38,267 nucleotides of DNA from Verrucomicrobiota bacterium (GCA_009908535.1 JAAAOD010000043.1:1-38267); one strand, 5' to 3'. Positions 15,795-25,190 are shown, counted from the stretch's first letter. Program-made: numbers and translations. Notes: generated by a model not told the origin, from the letters alone.

Positions 15795-16783
15795 AGAAGA
15801 GCGGAAAACGATTGCTGTTATGGACACCCGGGATTGAGACCCACGGAGGTCGGCCCAGCGCCAACCTTGGGGATCTCATCATCGAGGAGGCGGTGGAAGC
15901 CGAACTCCGGACGCTATTCCCGCAGTGGGAAATGCAAAAGGTGTCCACTCACCTTCGCTTCGGGCCAGCCCACCGCCGACAGGCCAGGGAAGCCGACCTG
16001 ATTGTGGTTGGAGGTTCCAACCTGCTCAGTTCCTACATGGATGGTTATTTCCAGTGGGATCTGACCATGGTCAATGCCGTGGCGGCCCGGGGCAGTGTCC
16101 TCATGGGTGCGGGGTGGTGGCGGGACCAGGGCGTCGCCAACCGGTACACGAAGATTCTCCTGAATCTTGTCTTGTCGAGGAAGTTCAAGCACTCTGTCCG
16201 GGACGGCCAGGCGGCGGCCCGGCTCCGGGAAATCCATATACCCAAGGTCCTGAACACGGCCTGTCCGACGATGTGGAAACTCGCGGAAATGGATTTATCG
16301 CGGCTGCGTACGAAACCGGCCGAGAAGGTGCTCTGCATGTTGACCGACTACTACCCGGAACCGGAACTCGACCGGCGTCTGCTGGATTTACTGAAGGAGC
16401 GGTACAAAACGGTTTATTTCTGGCCGCAGGGCTTGGGGGACGAGATCTACTCCCGCGAGCTTTCCTTTGACGGAGTCCTGCTTGACCGTAATTTGGAAGC
16501 GCTTGATGAGCTTCTCGCCACCGAAACGGAGCTCGATTACGTGGGGACGCGGCTGCACGGCGGGGTGCGGTGCCTCAAAGCCGGAAAGCGCTGCCTGACC
16601 CTCGAGGTTGACAACCGCGCGCGGGAAATCGGCAAAGACACGGGGCTTCCGACCGCGGCGAGGAGCGACCTCGAGGCCGTGCGGAAGTGGACGGAGGGGT
16701 CGGATCCCGTGCAACTCCGTCTCCCGCGGGAATCAATTCAGGAGTGGAAGGGGCAGTTTGCCCGGTTTTCGGAGCATGAATAA
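15791..16783 (+). CDS. Polysaccharide pyruvyltransferase family protein
   Basis: Predicted to transfer a pyruvyl group from phosphoenolpyruvate to a sugar, forming a ketal that adds negative charge. The 330-residue protein shows the family pattern: an N-terminal SANLGDLIIEEAV (the N-x-GD element), IVVGGSNLLSSYMDG, a middle Rossmann-like part with VLCMLTDYYPEPELD, and the C-terminal hallmark DYVGTRLHGGVRCLKAGKRC with the conserved R-x-H. The related proteins WcaK and CsaB act on exopolysaccharide and secondary cell-wall polymer. It overlaps the sulfotransferase gene by 4 bases and the next glycosyltransferase gene by 8. The acceptor sugar is not predictable, and some family members have other roles. 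Confidence 0.87.
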   Translation: MKKSGKRLLLWTPGIETHGGRPSANLGDLIIEEAVEAELRTLFPQWEMQKVSTHLRFGPAHRRQAREADLIVVGGSNLLSSYMDGYFQWDLTMVNAVAARGSVLMGAGWWRDQGVANRYTKILLNLVLSRKFKHSVRDGQAAARLREIHIPKVLNTACPTMWKLAEMDLSRLRTKPAEKVLCMLTDYYPEPELDRRLLDLLKERYKTVYFWPQGLGDEIYSRELSFDGVLLDRNLEALDELLATETELDYVGTRLHGGVRCLKAGKRCLTLEVDNRAREIGKDTGLPTAARSDLEAVRKWTEGSDPVQLRLPRESIQEWKGQFARFSEHE

Positions 16784-18047
16784 AAGCTCGTACCAGATTC
16801 GCCACTACACGACTTATCCTGCCGGGGGAGGCGCGGGTATTGCCGCCGACCGTCTCGTCCGCGGCCTTCTGGCCTCGGGTGTTCGGGCGGACCTTTGCGG
16901 AGTGAAGCCGCGGGGAAGCGCGGAACACCTGGGCGCGATCCGCTACGGAAAGTCCATTCACGAGCGGGTATGGCGCCGCTGGCGCAGGTGGCAGCTGCAA
17001 CATCTTCCCGAAGGATATACCGGAATGTCCTCCCAGGGGGCTGTCTTCAGCAGCGACCGCAGTGCCCATGGAATGGCCTTGCGCAGCAGTTTCCAGGGTG
17101 CGGATCTGTTGCACTTCCATTGGATGTCGGACATGATCGACTATGGAAAGAGTCTTGCCGACCTTTCCCCGGCAACCCCGATCGTCTGGACCCTCCACGA
17201 CATGGGGCCTTTTACGGGCGGTTGCTCCTACAGCCTCGAATGTCGTGGTTTCGAACGCTCGTGCAAAGCCTGTCCCCAACTTCCGGCAGCGGCGGCCCCG
17301 GAAGCGGAACGCAGTCTCGGACGGAAGATCAAGGCGGTGCGTTCTTTACGCCATCGCATCGTCTGCATTGCCCCGAGTCACTGGCTCACTGATGAGGCAC
17401 GGCAAAGCAGCGTCTTTGCCGGTGTGCGGTGTGAGACGATCCCGAATGGTCTCGACCTCGGGATTTTTTCCCCGCGACACCGGGCGCAAGGGCGGCAAGA
17501 GCTCGGGTTGAATTCCGAGGATCGCCTTATCCTCTTTGTCGCGGCGTCCCTCGCCAATCCCCTCAAAGGCATGGGGACCCTGCTGGAAGCGGCGACCGGG
17601 CTAGCGGCGCGCCGGAATGTCCGGATCGCCTACCTTGGGAAAACGGAGGAGACGGCGTTTCCGGAAAACTGGGAAGGCCTCGGCAACCTGCGGGAGGAAG
17701 CGGACCTTGCGAAGGTGTATGCGGCGGCGGATGTGGTCGTGGTGCCCTCGCGGGCGGACAATTACCCGAATGTGATAGCGGAAGCCCTTGCCAGCGGGAC
17801 CCCGGTGGCGGGAAGCCGGATCGGGGGAATTCCCGAAATGGTGCGCGAAGGGGAAACGGGTTGGTTGTCGGAACCGGGTGATCCCCGACATCTACGGCAT
17901 GTTCTTGAGGAGGCGGTCTCCATGCCATCGGAGTCGTATCGCGGTCTTCGCGCACGCGCGCGCAGGGCCGCCGCGACCACGTTCGCGCTTACGCGGGTCA
18001 GTAATGAGTACCGCAGGCTTTATGAGGAATTATTGAAGGGGGTGTAA
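16776..18047 (+). CDS. Glycosyltransferase family 4, WcaC-like
   Basis: GT-B glycosyltransferase of 423 residues. The N-terminal half has the diagnostic LLHFHWMSDMIDYG and WTLHDMGPFTGGCSYSLEC, followed by CKACPQLP, a Cys-containing pattern of the WcaC-like subgroup. The C-terminal half has CETIPNGLDLGIFSP, LILFVAASLANPLKGMGTLL and PSRADNYPNVIAEALASGTP, in which Asp replaces the first Glu of EX7E, as is usual in this subgroup. The start at 16776 overlaps the previous gene by 8 bases. A GGAG at 16771 is too close to serve as a normal ribosome site, so translation may depend on coupling. Specificity is unknown. Confidence 0.9.
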   Translation: MNKSSYQIRHYTTYPAGGGAGIAADRLVRGLLASGVRADLCGVKPRGSAEHLGAIRYGKSIHERVWRRWRRWQLQHLPEGYTGMSSQGAVFSSDRSAHGMALRSSFQGADLLHFHWMSDMIDYGKSLADLSPATPIVWTLHDMGPFTGGCSYSLECRGFERSCKACPQLPAAAAPEAERSLGRKIKAVRSLRHRIVCIAPSHWLTDEARQSSVFAGVRCETIPNGLDLGIFSPRHRAQGRQELGLNSEDRLILFVAASLANPLKGMGTLLEAATGLAARRNVRIAYLGKTEETAFPENWEGLGNLREEADLAKVYAAADVVVVPSRADNYPNVIAEALASGTPVAGSRIGGIPEMVREGETGWLSEPGDPRHLRHVLEEAVSMPSESYRGLRARARRAAATTFALTRVSNEYRRLYEELLKGV

Positions 18048-19225
18048 TGGAAAAGCCGCGCGTTCTGATTGTGTCGTCCAATCCGCCCCTGAATGAGATG
18101 GGGGGATCGCTTCTCCTCTATCGCAAGTTTGTCGAGCGGGACGACTACGATTTCGCCGTTCTGACGGACCGGGACAATGGCGATCCCAATGCCCTCTGGG
18201 AACGCATACATCCGCCTGTATGGATCCGGCGACTACAGAAAACGCGGTACTCGCTCTGGGGACATGATCTCCTCCACCTTTTCGGGAAGCTGTTCCTTCA
18301 TCGCGACCACCTGCGCTTCGCCCGCAGCTTTCAGCCGGACCTTGTCATGATCGGTGCGGAGACTTGGGTCGCCGATATCGGCCTGGCGATTGCGCGCAGG
18401 ATGGGCGTGCCCGCGGTGGGGCACTTCATGGACTGGCCTACTTACGCATCGCTGGCCCATCCCTTCGTGAGGAAGCGACTCGGGAGCATCTTCCGAAAGC
18501 GTTACCGGCAATGTCATCTCGCTTTCGGCATTTCGCCGGAAATGATTGAAGCGCTGGGACCGCATCCCAACCCGCGGGTTTTTTATCCCAGCGGGACGGC
18601 TGTGGAGGAGGATATGCAGCCCCGCCGGCGGCCGGAAGGCGAGCCCTTCCGGCTGTTTTTCGGGGGTAATCTGGGACAGTGGTACGGGAAAGCGCTGGTA
18701 CGCCTTTACCGCGAGCTCAGGAACCAGGGGGACTTCGGCCTGCGCATCGCGGGAGGGAATCCCTCCTGGACGGCAGCGGAAGAAGAAGAGCTCAAGGCCA
18801 ACGGAGTCTTTGCAGGCTATCTCGGGAAGGAGGCGTATGCGGCGGAGTTGGAGGCCGCCGATGCCCTCCTTGTCATAATGGGATTCGGGGAGGAGAACCG
18901 GATGATTGAAAGCACCAGCTTCAAATCCAAGATGGTCGATTATCTGCAGATGGGCCGGCCGCTGCTGATCTGGGGTCCTGATTACTGCACGGCAGTCCGC
19001 CATGCCCGAAGGGAAGGCTTCGGCATGACCGTCACGGAACCGGACCCTTCCGAGGTCGTCGCGGCCCTCGCGGAGATGGAGGCCAACCCGGAGAAGTGCG
19101 CCGGCTATGTCAGGGAGGGGAAGAGGTTTTTCCGCGAGCGTCTGGATGCAGACCGTGTCATGACAGAAGCGTACAGCGCCATTATGAACCTGCTCTCTCC
19201 CGGGGAAAGGAGCGCACTCTCATGA
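18047..19225 (+). CDS. Glycosyltransferase, GT-B fold
   Basis: Predicted glycosyltransferase of 392 residues. The N-terminal domain opens with RVLIVSSNPPLNEMGGSLLL and contains FARSFQPDLVMIGAETW. The C-terminal domain has FRLFFGGNLGQWYGKALVRLY and the donor-site region ESTSFKSKMVDYLQMGRPLL, where the Ser/Phe-Lys-x-x-x-Tyr pattern replaces the EX7E motif, as in several capsule glycosyltransferases. The ATG at 18047 shares one base with the preceding stop (TAATG) and has a purine-rich AAGGGGG about 4 bases upstream. The 3' end overlaps an acyltransferase gene (ATGA). Donor and acceptor are not known. Confidence 0.84.
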   Translation: MEKPRVLIVSSNPPLNEMGGSLLLYRKFVERDDYDFAVLTDRDNGDPNALWERIHPPVWIRRLQKTRYSLWGHDLLHLFGKLFLHRDHLRFARSFQPDLVMIGAETWVADIGLAIARRMGVPAVGHFMDWPTYASLAHPFVRKRLGSIFRKRYRQCHLAFGISPEMIEALGPHPNPRVFYPSGTAVEEDMQPRRRPEGEPFRLFFGGNLGQWYGKALVRLYRELRNQGDFGLRIAGGNPSWTAAEEEELKANGVFAGYLGKEAYAAELEAADALLVIMGFGEENRMIESTSFKSKMVDYLQMGRPLLIWGPDYCTAVRHARREGFGMTVTEPDPSEVVAALAEMEANPEKCAGYVREGKRFFRERLDADRVMTEAYSAIMNLLSPGERSALS

Positions 19226-19800
19226 AGGGAATCCTCAGAAAACTTATTGTCCGCTGGCGTGGAGAATGTTGGCGGAGAAGGCAGGTCCGCGGGGGCGTTG
19301 CCGTCGGGAGGGGATTTCGCAGCAAAGGTCACCCCTTTGCTTTGCGGTCCATCGAGCTCGGCAAGGGGGTGGTGCTGGAGGAGGGGGTGCTCGTTTGGGT
19401 CGCCCCGGTCTCGGATGTTCCGCAGTTGACGATCGGCAGGAATAGTTACATCGGCCGGTGGGGTTATCTGGCCGCGGGCGCGGACCTGACCATCGGAGAA
19501 AATGTTCTTTTCGGTCCGAATGTCCATGTGACGACCGTCAATCACCGGATGTCCCGCTTTGACACACCCATTCGCGAGCAGGGATACGAGAAGGCCCCGG
19601 TGATGATCGGTGACAATGTCTGGCTGGGCGCGAACGTTGTCGTGATGCCGGGAGTACAGATCGAGGAGGGGGCGGTCGTCGGTGCCAACGCTGTCGTGAC
19701 GAAAAGTATCCCGGCTGGGGAGATCTGGGGCGGCGTCCCTGCCCGGTACTTGAAGACGAGAATACAACAGGAAGGAGGCTGTGATGCGGGAGCGGATTGA
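19222..19800 (+). CDS. LbH-type hexapeptide acyltransferase
   Basis: Predicted sugar O-acetyltransferase of 192 residues. A basic N-terminal segment (1-35) precedes the beta-helix repeats: IELGKGVVLEEGVLVWV, LTIGRNSYIGRWGYL, LTIGENVLFGPNV, then the loop VTTVNHRMSRFDTPI with the presumed catalytic His, then VMIGDNVWLGANVVVMPGV and the closing IWGGVPARYL. It is in the same broad family as the proteins at 4973 and 11390 but is not a close copy. The start overlaps the previous TGA (ATGA). The last 17 bases overlap the sulfotransferase gene that follows and include its ribosome site. Acetyl-CoA is the likely donor. Confidence 0.87.
   Translation: MKGILRKLIVRWRGECWRRRQVRGGVAVGRGFRSKGHPFALRSIELGKGVVLEEGVLVWVAPVSDVPQLTIGRNSYIGRWGYLAAGADLTIGENVLFGPNVHVTTVNHRMSRFDTPIREQGYEKAPVMIGDNVWLGANVVVMPGVQIEEGAVVGANAVVTKSIPAGEIWGGVPARYLKTRIQQEGGCDAGAD
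19772..19778 (+). promoter_or_regulatory. Ribosome binding site deciding the start at 19784
   Basis: AAGGAGG at 19772-19778 lies 5 bases before ATG 19784 but only 2 bases before the in-frame GTG at 19781. The ATG is therefore the better start for the sulfotransferase gene. It is one of the few full Shine-Dalgarno sequences in this operon. Confidence 0.75.
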
Positions 19801-20707
19801 GGAAAAACTTAAACGCCGGATTCTTTCCCACTTACGAGAGGGACCTCTTTACCGGGCAAGCAAAGGAGGGTACCTCGCCGGGAAGCGTCTTCTCGACCCG
19901 ATCATCCGTCCTCGTCGCTTCCGCTGCTACGGTCTCGGACTCGGAAAGTCGGGAACGCACAGTCTTGCCGCCCTATTCGGCCGGGAGTATCATTCCGCCC
20001 ACGAGCCCTACGACAAGGAACTGATCGGGAAGCTGCTTGAGCGCGAGCAGGGCCGGCTGTCGCGGGCCGCCTTCCGGGCCTACCTGCGCCGCCGGGACCG
20101 GCATCTGTGGCTGGAAATCGAGGTTTCCACCCTGCTCATTCATTATGCGGAGGATCTCGCGGAGATGTACCCGGAGGCGCGTTTCGTCCTGTTGATGAGG
20201 GATCCTTTCAGCTGGATAAACTCCTCATGGAACCAGTTGGCCCTGCGCGACCGGGCGGAATGGTACCGGGACCTTGACGCCTGGCGTTACGGCGCAGATG
20301 CGCGGGACTACGGGGATCCGAGCGAGGCGGAAGCCCTCGGGCCGCACCGGCTTCCGGGGGTCCGTTCCCATTTTCGCCTGTGGGGTGACCACTACCGGAG
20401 GTTGCGGAAAAACCTGCCGGCGGAAAGGACCCTGCTGATCCGTCTTCTAGACTGGGAGGCCGCTCCGCAGCGACTCGCGGAATTCCTCACCCTTCCCGCA
20501 GAGCATCTCCGGATGGAAGAGCGCGAGCAGTACCGGGCTCGGGGGAATCTTGGTTTGATCCACAGGATTGACGGAAAGTACCTTCATGAACTGGCGGAGG
20601 CGTATTGCGGAGACCTCGTTCGGGAATGGTTTCCCAGCATAGGCAGCCGGGAGGCCGCCGTGGCCGCAGGCGTCCTGCCCCCGCCGGAAGAAGGGGGATC
20701 CCGATGA
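19784..20707 (+). CDS. Sulfotransferase-fold protein
   Basis: Predicted PAPS-dependent sulfotransferase of 307 residues. The phosphosulfate-binding loop is GLGLGKSGTHSLAALF (50-65), and the 3'-phosphate site is RFVLLMRDPFSWINSSW (133-149), with Arg139 and Ser147. The N-terminal 45 residues are basic and amphipathic, without a signal peptide. The middle region has the acidic/aromatic FRLWGDHYRRLRKNLP stretch common to this fold. It differs clearly from the sulfotransferase at 14895 and is thus not a recent duplicate. The start is set by the AAGGAGG at 19772. It overlaps the upstream gene by 17 bases and the next by ATGA. The acceptor is probably another position on the same glycan. Confidence 0.83.
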   Translation: MRERIEEKLKRRILSHLREGPLYRASKGGYLAGKRLLDPIIRPRRFRCYGLGLGKSGTHSLAALFGREYHSAHEPYDKELIGKLLEREQGRLSRAAFRAYLRRRDRHLWLEIEVSTLLIHYAEDLAEMYPEARFVLLMRDPFSWINSSWNQLALRDRAEWYRDLDAWRYGADARDYGDPSEAEALGPHRLPGVRSHFRLWGDHYRRLRKNLPAERTLLIRLLDWEAAPQRLAEFLTLPAEHLRMEEREQYRARGNLGLIHRIDGKYLHELAEAYCGDLVREWFPSIGSREAAVAAGVLPPPEEGGSR

Positions 20708-21825
20708 GGCTCGCCGTCATTTCAACGGTGCGGGGATACAGCTGGGCCGGCAGCGAGGAGCTCTGGCTCGGGTGCGCTATGGAGGCCCTGCGGGAAGGCG
20801 CCGACGTCACCGCCTGCCTGCATGCGGACCTGCTCGCTGGCGAGCCGCTGGAAACCTTCCGCGAGAACGGGGGGGTCCTGAGCGAATGGCGGACGCGCCC
20901 CATTGCCCGTCTGGCGAATCTGCAGGAGCGTATCCAGCCGAATTTCCCCATGCGTCGGCTGGGGAATCCCGACCATATCCTTGTCTCCACCGGATCGCTC
21001 CCTTCTCTTCTGAACGTACCGGGGCTGCTTCCTTTTATCCTTGCAACCTCCGTTCCCCTGACCGTGCTCGTGCAGTTCAATGCCGACTGCCTCCCGGTCT
21101 CTCCGTGGGAACGCGAAAAGGTGGGAAAGGTGCTCCGGAAAGCGCGGAAGCTGGTCTTTGTTTCCCGGCACAATCTCCGGCTCGCGGAGCGGCAATTCGG
21201 ACTGTGCTTCGAGGAGAGGGCGAGGGTCATCTACAATCCGATCAGGAACCGGAGAGACGCACCGGTCCCTCTCGATGAAAGCAAAGAGACGCGGTTCGCC
21301 TGCGTGGCACGTTTCGAGACTCTCTGGAAGGCCCAGGATCTGCTTGTGGAGCTCTTTTCCCGCCCGCCGTGGACGGATCGACCCGTCCGGCTTCGGTTTT
21401 ACGGGGAAGGCCCGGATAAAGGCCATGTCGAGGGCTTAGCGAGGCGTGGCGGGAGCCATATGTTCGAATTCCCGGGGTATGTCCGTGATCTGGAGTTGTT
21501 GTGGTCGAACAATGATGCCATGGTGCTGCCCTCGCGCGGGGAAGGAACCCCCCTCGCGGCCCTTGAGGCCATGATGTGCGGTCGTCCCGTCATCACGACC
21601 GATGTCGGCGGGAACCGTGAAGTGATCGAAGACGGTGTGCACGGTTACATTGCCGATGCCGCGACCCCGATCTCCTTCGGGGCCACCCTTGAACGTGCCT
21701 GGCAGGGGCGGCAGTGCTGGGCGGAGGTCGGGAGGGCCGCCCATGAAAGGGCGAAGGAACTGGCCTCCGCAGAGCCCGCGCGACGATTGTGGGAATGGAT
21801 ACGGAGCTCCGGCAATACGAGGTGA
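20704..21825 (+). CDS. Glycosyltransferase family 4
   Basis: GT-B glycosyltransferase of 373 residues. The start MRLAVISTVRGYSWAGSEEL gives the first beta strand and a Gly-Ser-Glu-Glu loop typical of GT4 proteins that read WGGSE or AGSEE. The middle region has LVFVSRHNLRLAERQFG and ARVIYNPIR. The C-terminal domain has TRFACVARFETLWKAQDLLVE and the full EX7E in PSRGEGTPLAALEAMMCGRP, followed by VITTDVGGNREVIEDG. The ATG overlaps the sulfotransferase stop (ATGA), and a GAAGAAGGGGG stretch just upstream can serve as ribosome site. Specificity cannot be told. Confidence 0.91.
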   Translation: MRLAVISTVRGYSWAGSEELWLGCAMEALREGADVTACLHADLLAGEPLETFRENGGVLSEWRTRPIARLANLQERIQPNFPMRRLGNPDHILVSTGSLPSLLNVPGLLPFILATSVPLTVLVQFNADCLPVSPWEREKVGKVLRKARKLVFVSRHNLRLAERQFGLCFEERARVIYNPIRNRRDAPVPLDESKETRFACVARFETLWKAQDLLVELFSRPPWTDRPVRLRFYGEGPDKGHVEGLARRGGSHMFEFPGYVRDLELLWSNNDAMVLPSRGEGTPLAALEAMMCGRPVITTDVGGNREVIEDGVHGYIADAATPISFGATLERAWQGRQCWAEVGRAAHERAKELASAEPARRLWEWIRSSGNTR

Positions 21826-21830
21826 AGGCC

Positions 21831-22961
21831 ATGTCGCGACGTCTGCACTACATCGATAACCTGCGTGTGCTCGTAAATTTCCTTATCGTGCTGAACCATA
21901 CGGTGAGAAATCCCTACCTGACCGAGAAGCTCTTGGATGGCAATCTCGCCGTCGCGGAGATTCTCAAGAATGTGTCCATGCACTTCGCGCCCATCCGGGT
22001 TCCTTTCTTTTTCTTTATCGCAGCCGTGTTTTCCGTCACCTATCTGCGCAACCGGGGACTTCGGTCCTTCGTGCGTACGCGGATACACCGCATTTTCATT
22101 CCGCTTGCCATCGCGGCGTTCTCCTACGTTTACATTGTTGTAGCGGTAATTGACTACAAGGATCCGGAAAAACTGCTGCAGCCCAAGGCCTACATGGATT
22201 ACATTCTCAACGGCTTCCATGGTTTCAGTTACCTGTGGTTCCTTTATGTGCTGATCCTCTTCTCGGTTATCCTGGCCGCGGGAGTTTTTATCGGCCGCGG
22301 CACCCGCTGGGGAGCTTTTGTGCCGAGAGCGGTGGAGGCCGTCCTGCCCGGCAGGTACGCGCTGATTCTTCTTTTTTTCTTTCTGGAAGGTGGAAAATTC
22401 CTCTTTCTGCATGCCTTTTCCTTCCACCGGGAGCTTTCCCTCCCCCTCTTCCCGTTGTATCATCTGGTCCGCGACGGGACCTATTTTCTCGCCGGGCTTG
22501 CTTTCGGCCTTTGTCTCCACAAACAGGAGCGGATTCTCTGTTTCCGGCCATGGGAAATCGGTCTTCTCCTTGCCTCTTACCTCGGGTTGGGTTTTCTTGG
22601 CCATCTTCTACAGTGGAAGCTGGCCTTTCTTCTCTATTCGCTGCTTTCGAACTTTCTTCCGTTGCTTCTCCTCCTCGTCCTTTTCCAGACCTTTCTGAAC
22701 CGGCCTTATCGACCGCTTGCCTTCATCGCAGGGAATACGTATACGATTTACCTTATCCACTTTCCGGTTTTGTGCCTAACCACTTGGGGAGCCCACACCT
22801 TCCTGGAAAGCGGGGCAGGAACCGTCTACTTGTTAACCATCGCGATCGTGTATCCCCTCTCCCTGGCACTGGCTGTCCTGATTCGCCTGGATCCGCGTCC
22901 GGCCCGTATCTTCGGGGCCAGGCCGCTTCCCATGAAAAAACCGCACGCCCTCGAATCGTAA
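21831..22961 (+). CDS. Membrane acyltransferase, acyltransferase-3 / OpgC-like
   Basis: Predicted integral membrane O-acyltransferase that moves an acyl group to the glycan, probably drawing on cytoplasmic acyl-CoA. The 376-residue protein has about ten membrane segments. The first helix reads YIDNLRVLVNFLIVLNHTVR, with the conserved Arg and the His needed by this family. A second family mark is the RTRIHRIFIPL segment near residue 85. The late block GNTYTIYLIHFPVL has the usual I-Y-L-x-H pattern. The ATG at 21831 has GAGG 8 bases upstream; an in-frame GTG at 21822 that overlaps the previous stop is an alternative. It supplements the three soluble hexapeptide acyltransferases of the operon. 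Confidence 0.88.
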   Translation: MSRRLHYIDNLRVLVNFLIVLNHTVRNPYLTEKLLDGNLAVAEILKNVSMHFAPIRVPFFFFIAAVFSVTYLRNRGLRSFVRTRIHRIFIPLAIAAFSYVYIVVAVIDYKDPEKLLQPKAYMDYILNGFHGFSYLWFLYVLILFSVILAAGVFIGRGTRWGAFVPRAVEAVLPGRYALILLFFFLEGGKFLFLHAFSFHRELSLPLFPLYHLVRDGTYFLAGLAFGLCLHKQERILCFRPWEIGLLLASYLGLGFLGHLLQWKLAFLLYSLLSNFLPLLLLLVLFQTFLNRPYRPLAFIAGNTYTIYLIHFPVLCLTTWGAHTFLESGAGTVYLLTIAIVYPLSLALAVLIRLDPRPARIFGARPLPMKKPHALES

Positions 22962-22973
22962 AGGTCCACCCGA

Positions 22974-24032
22974 ATGAAGAAGAGAAGCAGCCTGCCGGGG
23001 TACATGGACGGCGTCAGCGTCATTATTCCCGCCTACAATCGGGCCAATCTGATCGGGGAGACGCTGGAGAGCCTGCTGAGGCAAACCTTGCCGGCTCTGG
23101 AAATCCTTGTCGTGGATGATGGATCCACGGACCGGACCGCTTCGGTGGCGCGGTCCTTCGGCTCCCCGGTCCGGGTCATTGCCCAGGAGAACGCGGGTCC
23201 CGGAGCGGCGAGAAACCACGGGCTTCGGGAGGCGAAGGGGACCTTTCTGCATTTTTTCGATAGCGATGACATCGCTTTGCCGAACAAGCAGGAAGTCCAG
23301 TCTGCCATCCTCGCGAAAACCGGGGCAGACATTGCCTATGGCCCGTGGACAAAGGGGTTCTTCGAAGGAAGGGAGTTTTTCCCGGAGAACCAGGTTTACC
23401 AGCAGACCGGTCTTCCCAAAGGGGATCTGGTCCGCGCTCTTCTCAGTTCATGGTCCGTGGTCCCGCATGCCTGTCTCTTCCGCCGCGAGGTGGTGGAACG
23501 GGCGGGCGGGTTTCCGGAGGACCTACGGGTGGGCGAGGACCAGCTGATGTTTTTGCGCTGCCTGTTGGCCGGAGCCCGGGTGGTGCCGTCTCCGGATACG
23601 CTCGAGCTGTACCGCCTCAATAACAGCGATAAGTTGACGGCTTCCGAGGAAGGTCTCCGCAACCGGATCGTGGAGTGGGGACGTTTCCTCCTCAAGGCGG
23701 CGGAGCTTTGCCGATCGCCCGATCGGGAGCCCGAAAAGTGGTTCGGATTTCGTCAACGGGTCTCCCTGACCGCGCGGGAAGCCTCCGCTTTCAACGACGA
23801 AGAGGCGCGTGCGGTGGTGAAGGAACTTCGCGCCCTTTATCCGCGATCCTGGGAGCTGCCGCTACGCATCTTCACCTGGTTCGGGAGAAAGGTGGCCGGC
23901 CTCGACAAGCGTTTGCGGGGGCGTCGGGGCAGTGCGGCTTTTTGTTTTGGAGAACTGACGCCGGGGCAAAGAAAAGGGATCGCGGAGGCCGGATACCAAC
24001 TGGCGGGGGAAGGGCCTTTGGAGAAGCCATGA
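22974..24032 (+). CDS. Glycosyltransferase family 2
   Basis: Inverting GT-A glycosyltransferase of 352 residues. VSVIIPAYNRANLIGETLES (from residue 14) and ILVVDDGSTDRT form the nucleotide-binding start. ENAGPGAARNHGLREAKG and FFDSDD follow, the latter carrying the metal-binding DxD. ERAGGFPEDLRVGEDQLMF gives the likely catalytic acidic ED pair. The C-terminal 100 residues are basic and less conserved. The ATG at 22974 lies 12 bases after the previous stop; an ATG at 23004 is possible. It overlaps the following gene by ATGA. It is one of two GT2 proteins among thirteen glycosyltransferases here. The sugar is unknown. Confidence 0.91.
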   Translation: MKKRSSLPGYMDGVSVIIPAYNRANLIGETLESLLRQTLPALEILVVDDGSTDRTASVARSFGSPVRVIAQENAGPGAARNHGLREAKGTFLHFFDSDDIALPNKQEVQSAILAKTGADIAYGPWTKGFFEGREFFPENQVYQQTGLPKGDLVRALLSSWSVVPHACLFRREVVERAGGFPEDLRVGEDQLMFLRCLLAGARVVPSPDTLELYRLNNSDKLTASEEGLRNRIVEWGRFLLKAAELCRSPDREPEKWFGFRQRVSLTAREASAFNDEEARAVVKELRALYPRSWELPLRIFTWFGRKVAGLDKRLRGRRGSAAFCFGELTPGQRKGIAEAGYQLAGEGPLEKP

Positions 24033-25189
24033 GGGAACTGGTTTATTTTGTAGAGGCGGACCGGGGCGGCATCGCCACCTATGCGCGTTATCAGGCCGAA
24101 GCGTTGGCAGAGGCCGGCGTCGCCGTCTCCTTCCTCTGTCGGCCCTCTTATCCCGACCTGGAAATTCCGGGGGTGAGGGTGGTGCCGGAGCTCCCCCGCC
24201 GACGCGAATACCCAAGCCGGCCCGCCCGCCTCCTTGCCTATATCCGGGACTTTCGGCATTGTCTCCATCGTCTTGGCGAGGAAGTTAAGGCCGCGGGTGA
24301 TCCCGCCGTTCTCCTTGATAGTTTTCGTGAATACTTGTCCCCCTTCTGGTCCGGGAAAGTGGAGCGGCTGCGGAAGATGGGGGTGCCCGTAGGGGTGCTT
24401 TTACATGACCCGGTCCGCGACTTTATCGTCGGGCCCGAATGGTGGCATCGAATCAGTGTTCGCAAGGCCTACAAAGGGATCAGCCATGTCTTTCTGCACG
24501 ATGACCGTGAGATCGATTTCGGCGGGATGAATCCCGGTAACTTCCAGTGCGCGGTCCTTCCGCACGGACCCTTTGCCTATCCTTCCGCGCAATCAGGGAG
24601 GGAAGCCAAACGCCGTGACCTGGGCATTCCCGAAACCGGCAGGGTCCTTCTTTCCTTCGGGCAGGTGCGGGACGGGAAGCAACTGGACCTTGTCTTGCAG
24701 GCGCTTTCGCAGCTTCCGGAAGACGTCTTTCTTCTCGTCGCGGGGCGGGCGGACGCCCGTTCGCAGAAACCGGTCCCCTTTTATCAGCACCTTGCGGCGG
24801 AGCTTGGTCTGGAGAAGCGTTGTCTCTGGGAGGATCGCTACATTGAGGAGGCGGAAGTGGGCGATTTCTTCCTCGCCGCCGATTTTGTCCTGCTGACGTA
24901 TTCGCGCAGATTCGTCTCCGCGAGCGGTGTTCTCAATACAGCCGTCCATTATGAAAGGCCGGTTCTTGCCTCCGCCGGCGAAGGGCCCCTGAAAAAGGCC
25001 GTCCGGGAGTACCCTATCGGGGAATGGGCCGAACCGGAGAATCTTGATTCCCTGCGCAAGGGGCTTGAACGGCTTCTTGGAGGCGACGGCGGCTACCGGT
25101 TCTCCGCCTACCGGAAAAATCACGGTTGGCAGGAGAATGCTGCTGTTGTTAGGAATCACCTGCTAATGTCTATCGGAATTCCTGAATGA
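24029..25189 (+). CDS. Glycosyltransferase, GT-B fold
   Basis: Predicted glycosyltransferase of 386 residues. The N-terminal domain begins MRELVYFVEADRGGIATYAR, with a Gly-Gly-Ile acceptor loop. The C-terminal domain has VLLSFGQVRDGKQLDLVLQAL, VFLLVAGRADARSQ and, at the donor site, FVLLTYSRRFVSASGVLNTA followed by ERPVLAS. The usual EX7E is replaced by the Ser-Ala-Ser-Gly pattern seen in a branch of GT4-like proteins. A large upstream extension in the same frame overlaps the GT2 gene and is discarded in favour of the ATG that overlaps its stop (ATGA). The gene ends 1 base before the next start. Confidence 0.83.
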   Translation: MRELVYFVEADRGGIATYARYQAEALAEAGVAVSFLCRPSYPDLEIPGVRVVPELPRRREYPSRPARLLAYIRDFRHCLHRLGEEVKAAGDPAVLLDSFREYLSPFWSGKVERLRKMGVPVGVLLHDPVRDFIVGPEWWHRISVRKAYKGISHVFLHDDREIDFGGMNPGNFQCAVLPHGPFAYPSAQSGREAKRRDLGIPETGRVLLSFGQVRDGKQLDLVLQALSQLPEDVFLLVAGRADARSQKPVPFYQHLAAELGLEKRCLWEDRYIEEAEVGDFFLAADFVLLTYSRRFVSASGVLNTAVHYERPVLASAGEGPLKKAVREYPIGEWAEPENLDSLRKGLERLLGGDGGYRFSAYRKNHGWQENAAVVRNHLLMSIGIPE

Positions 25190-25190
25190 G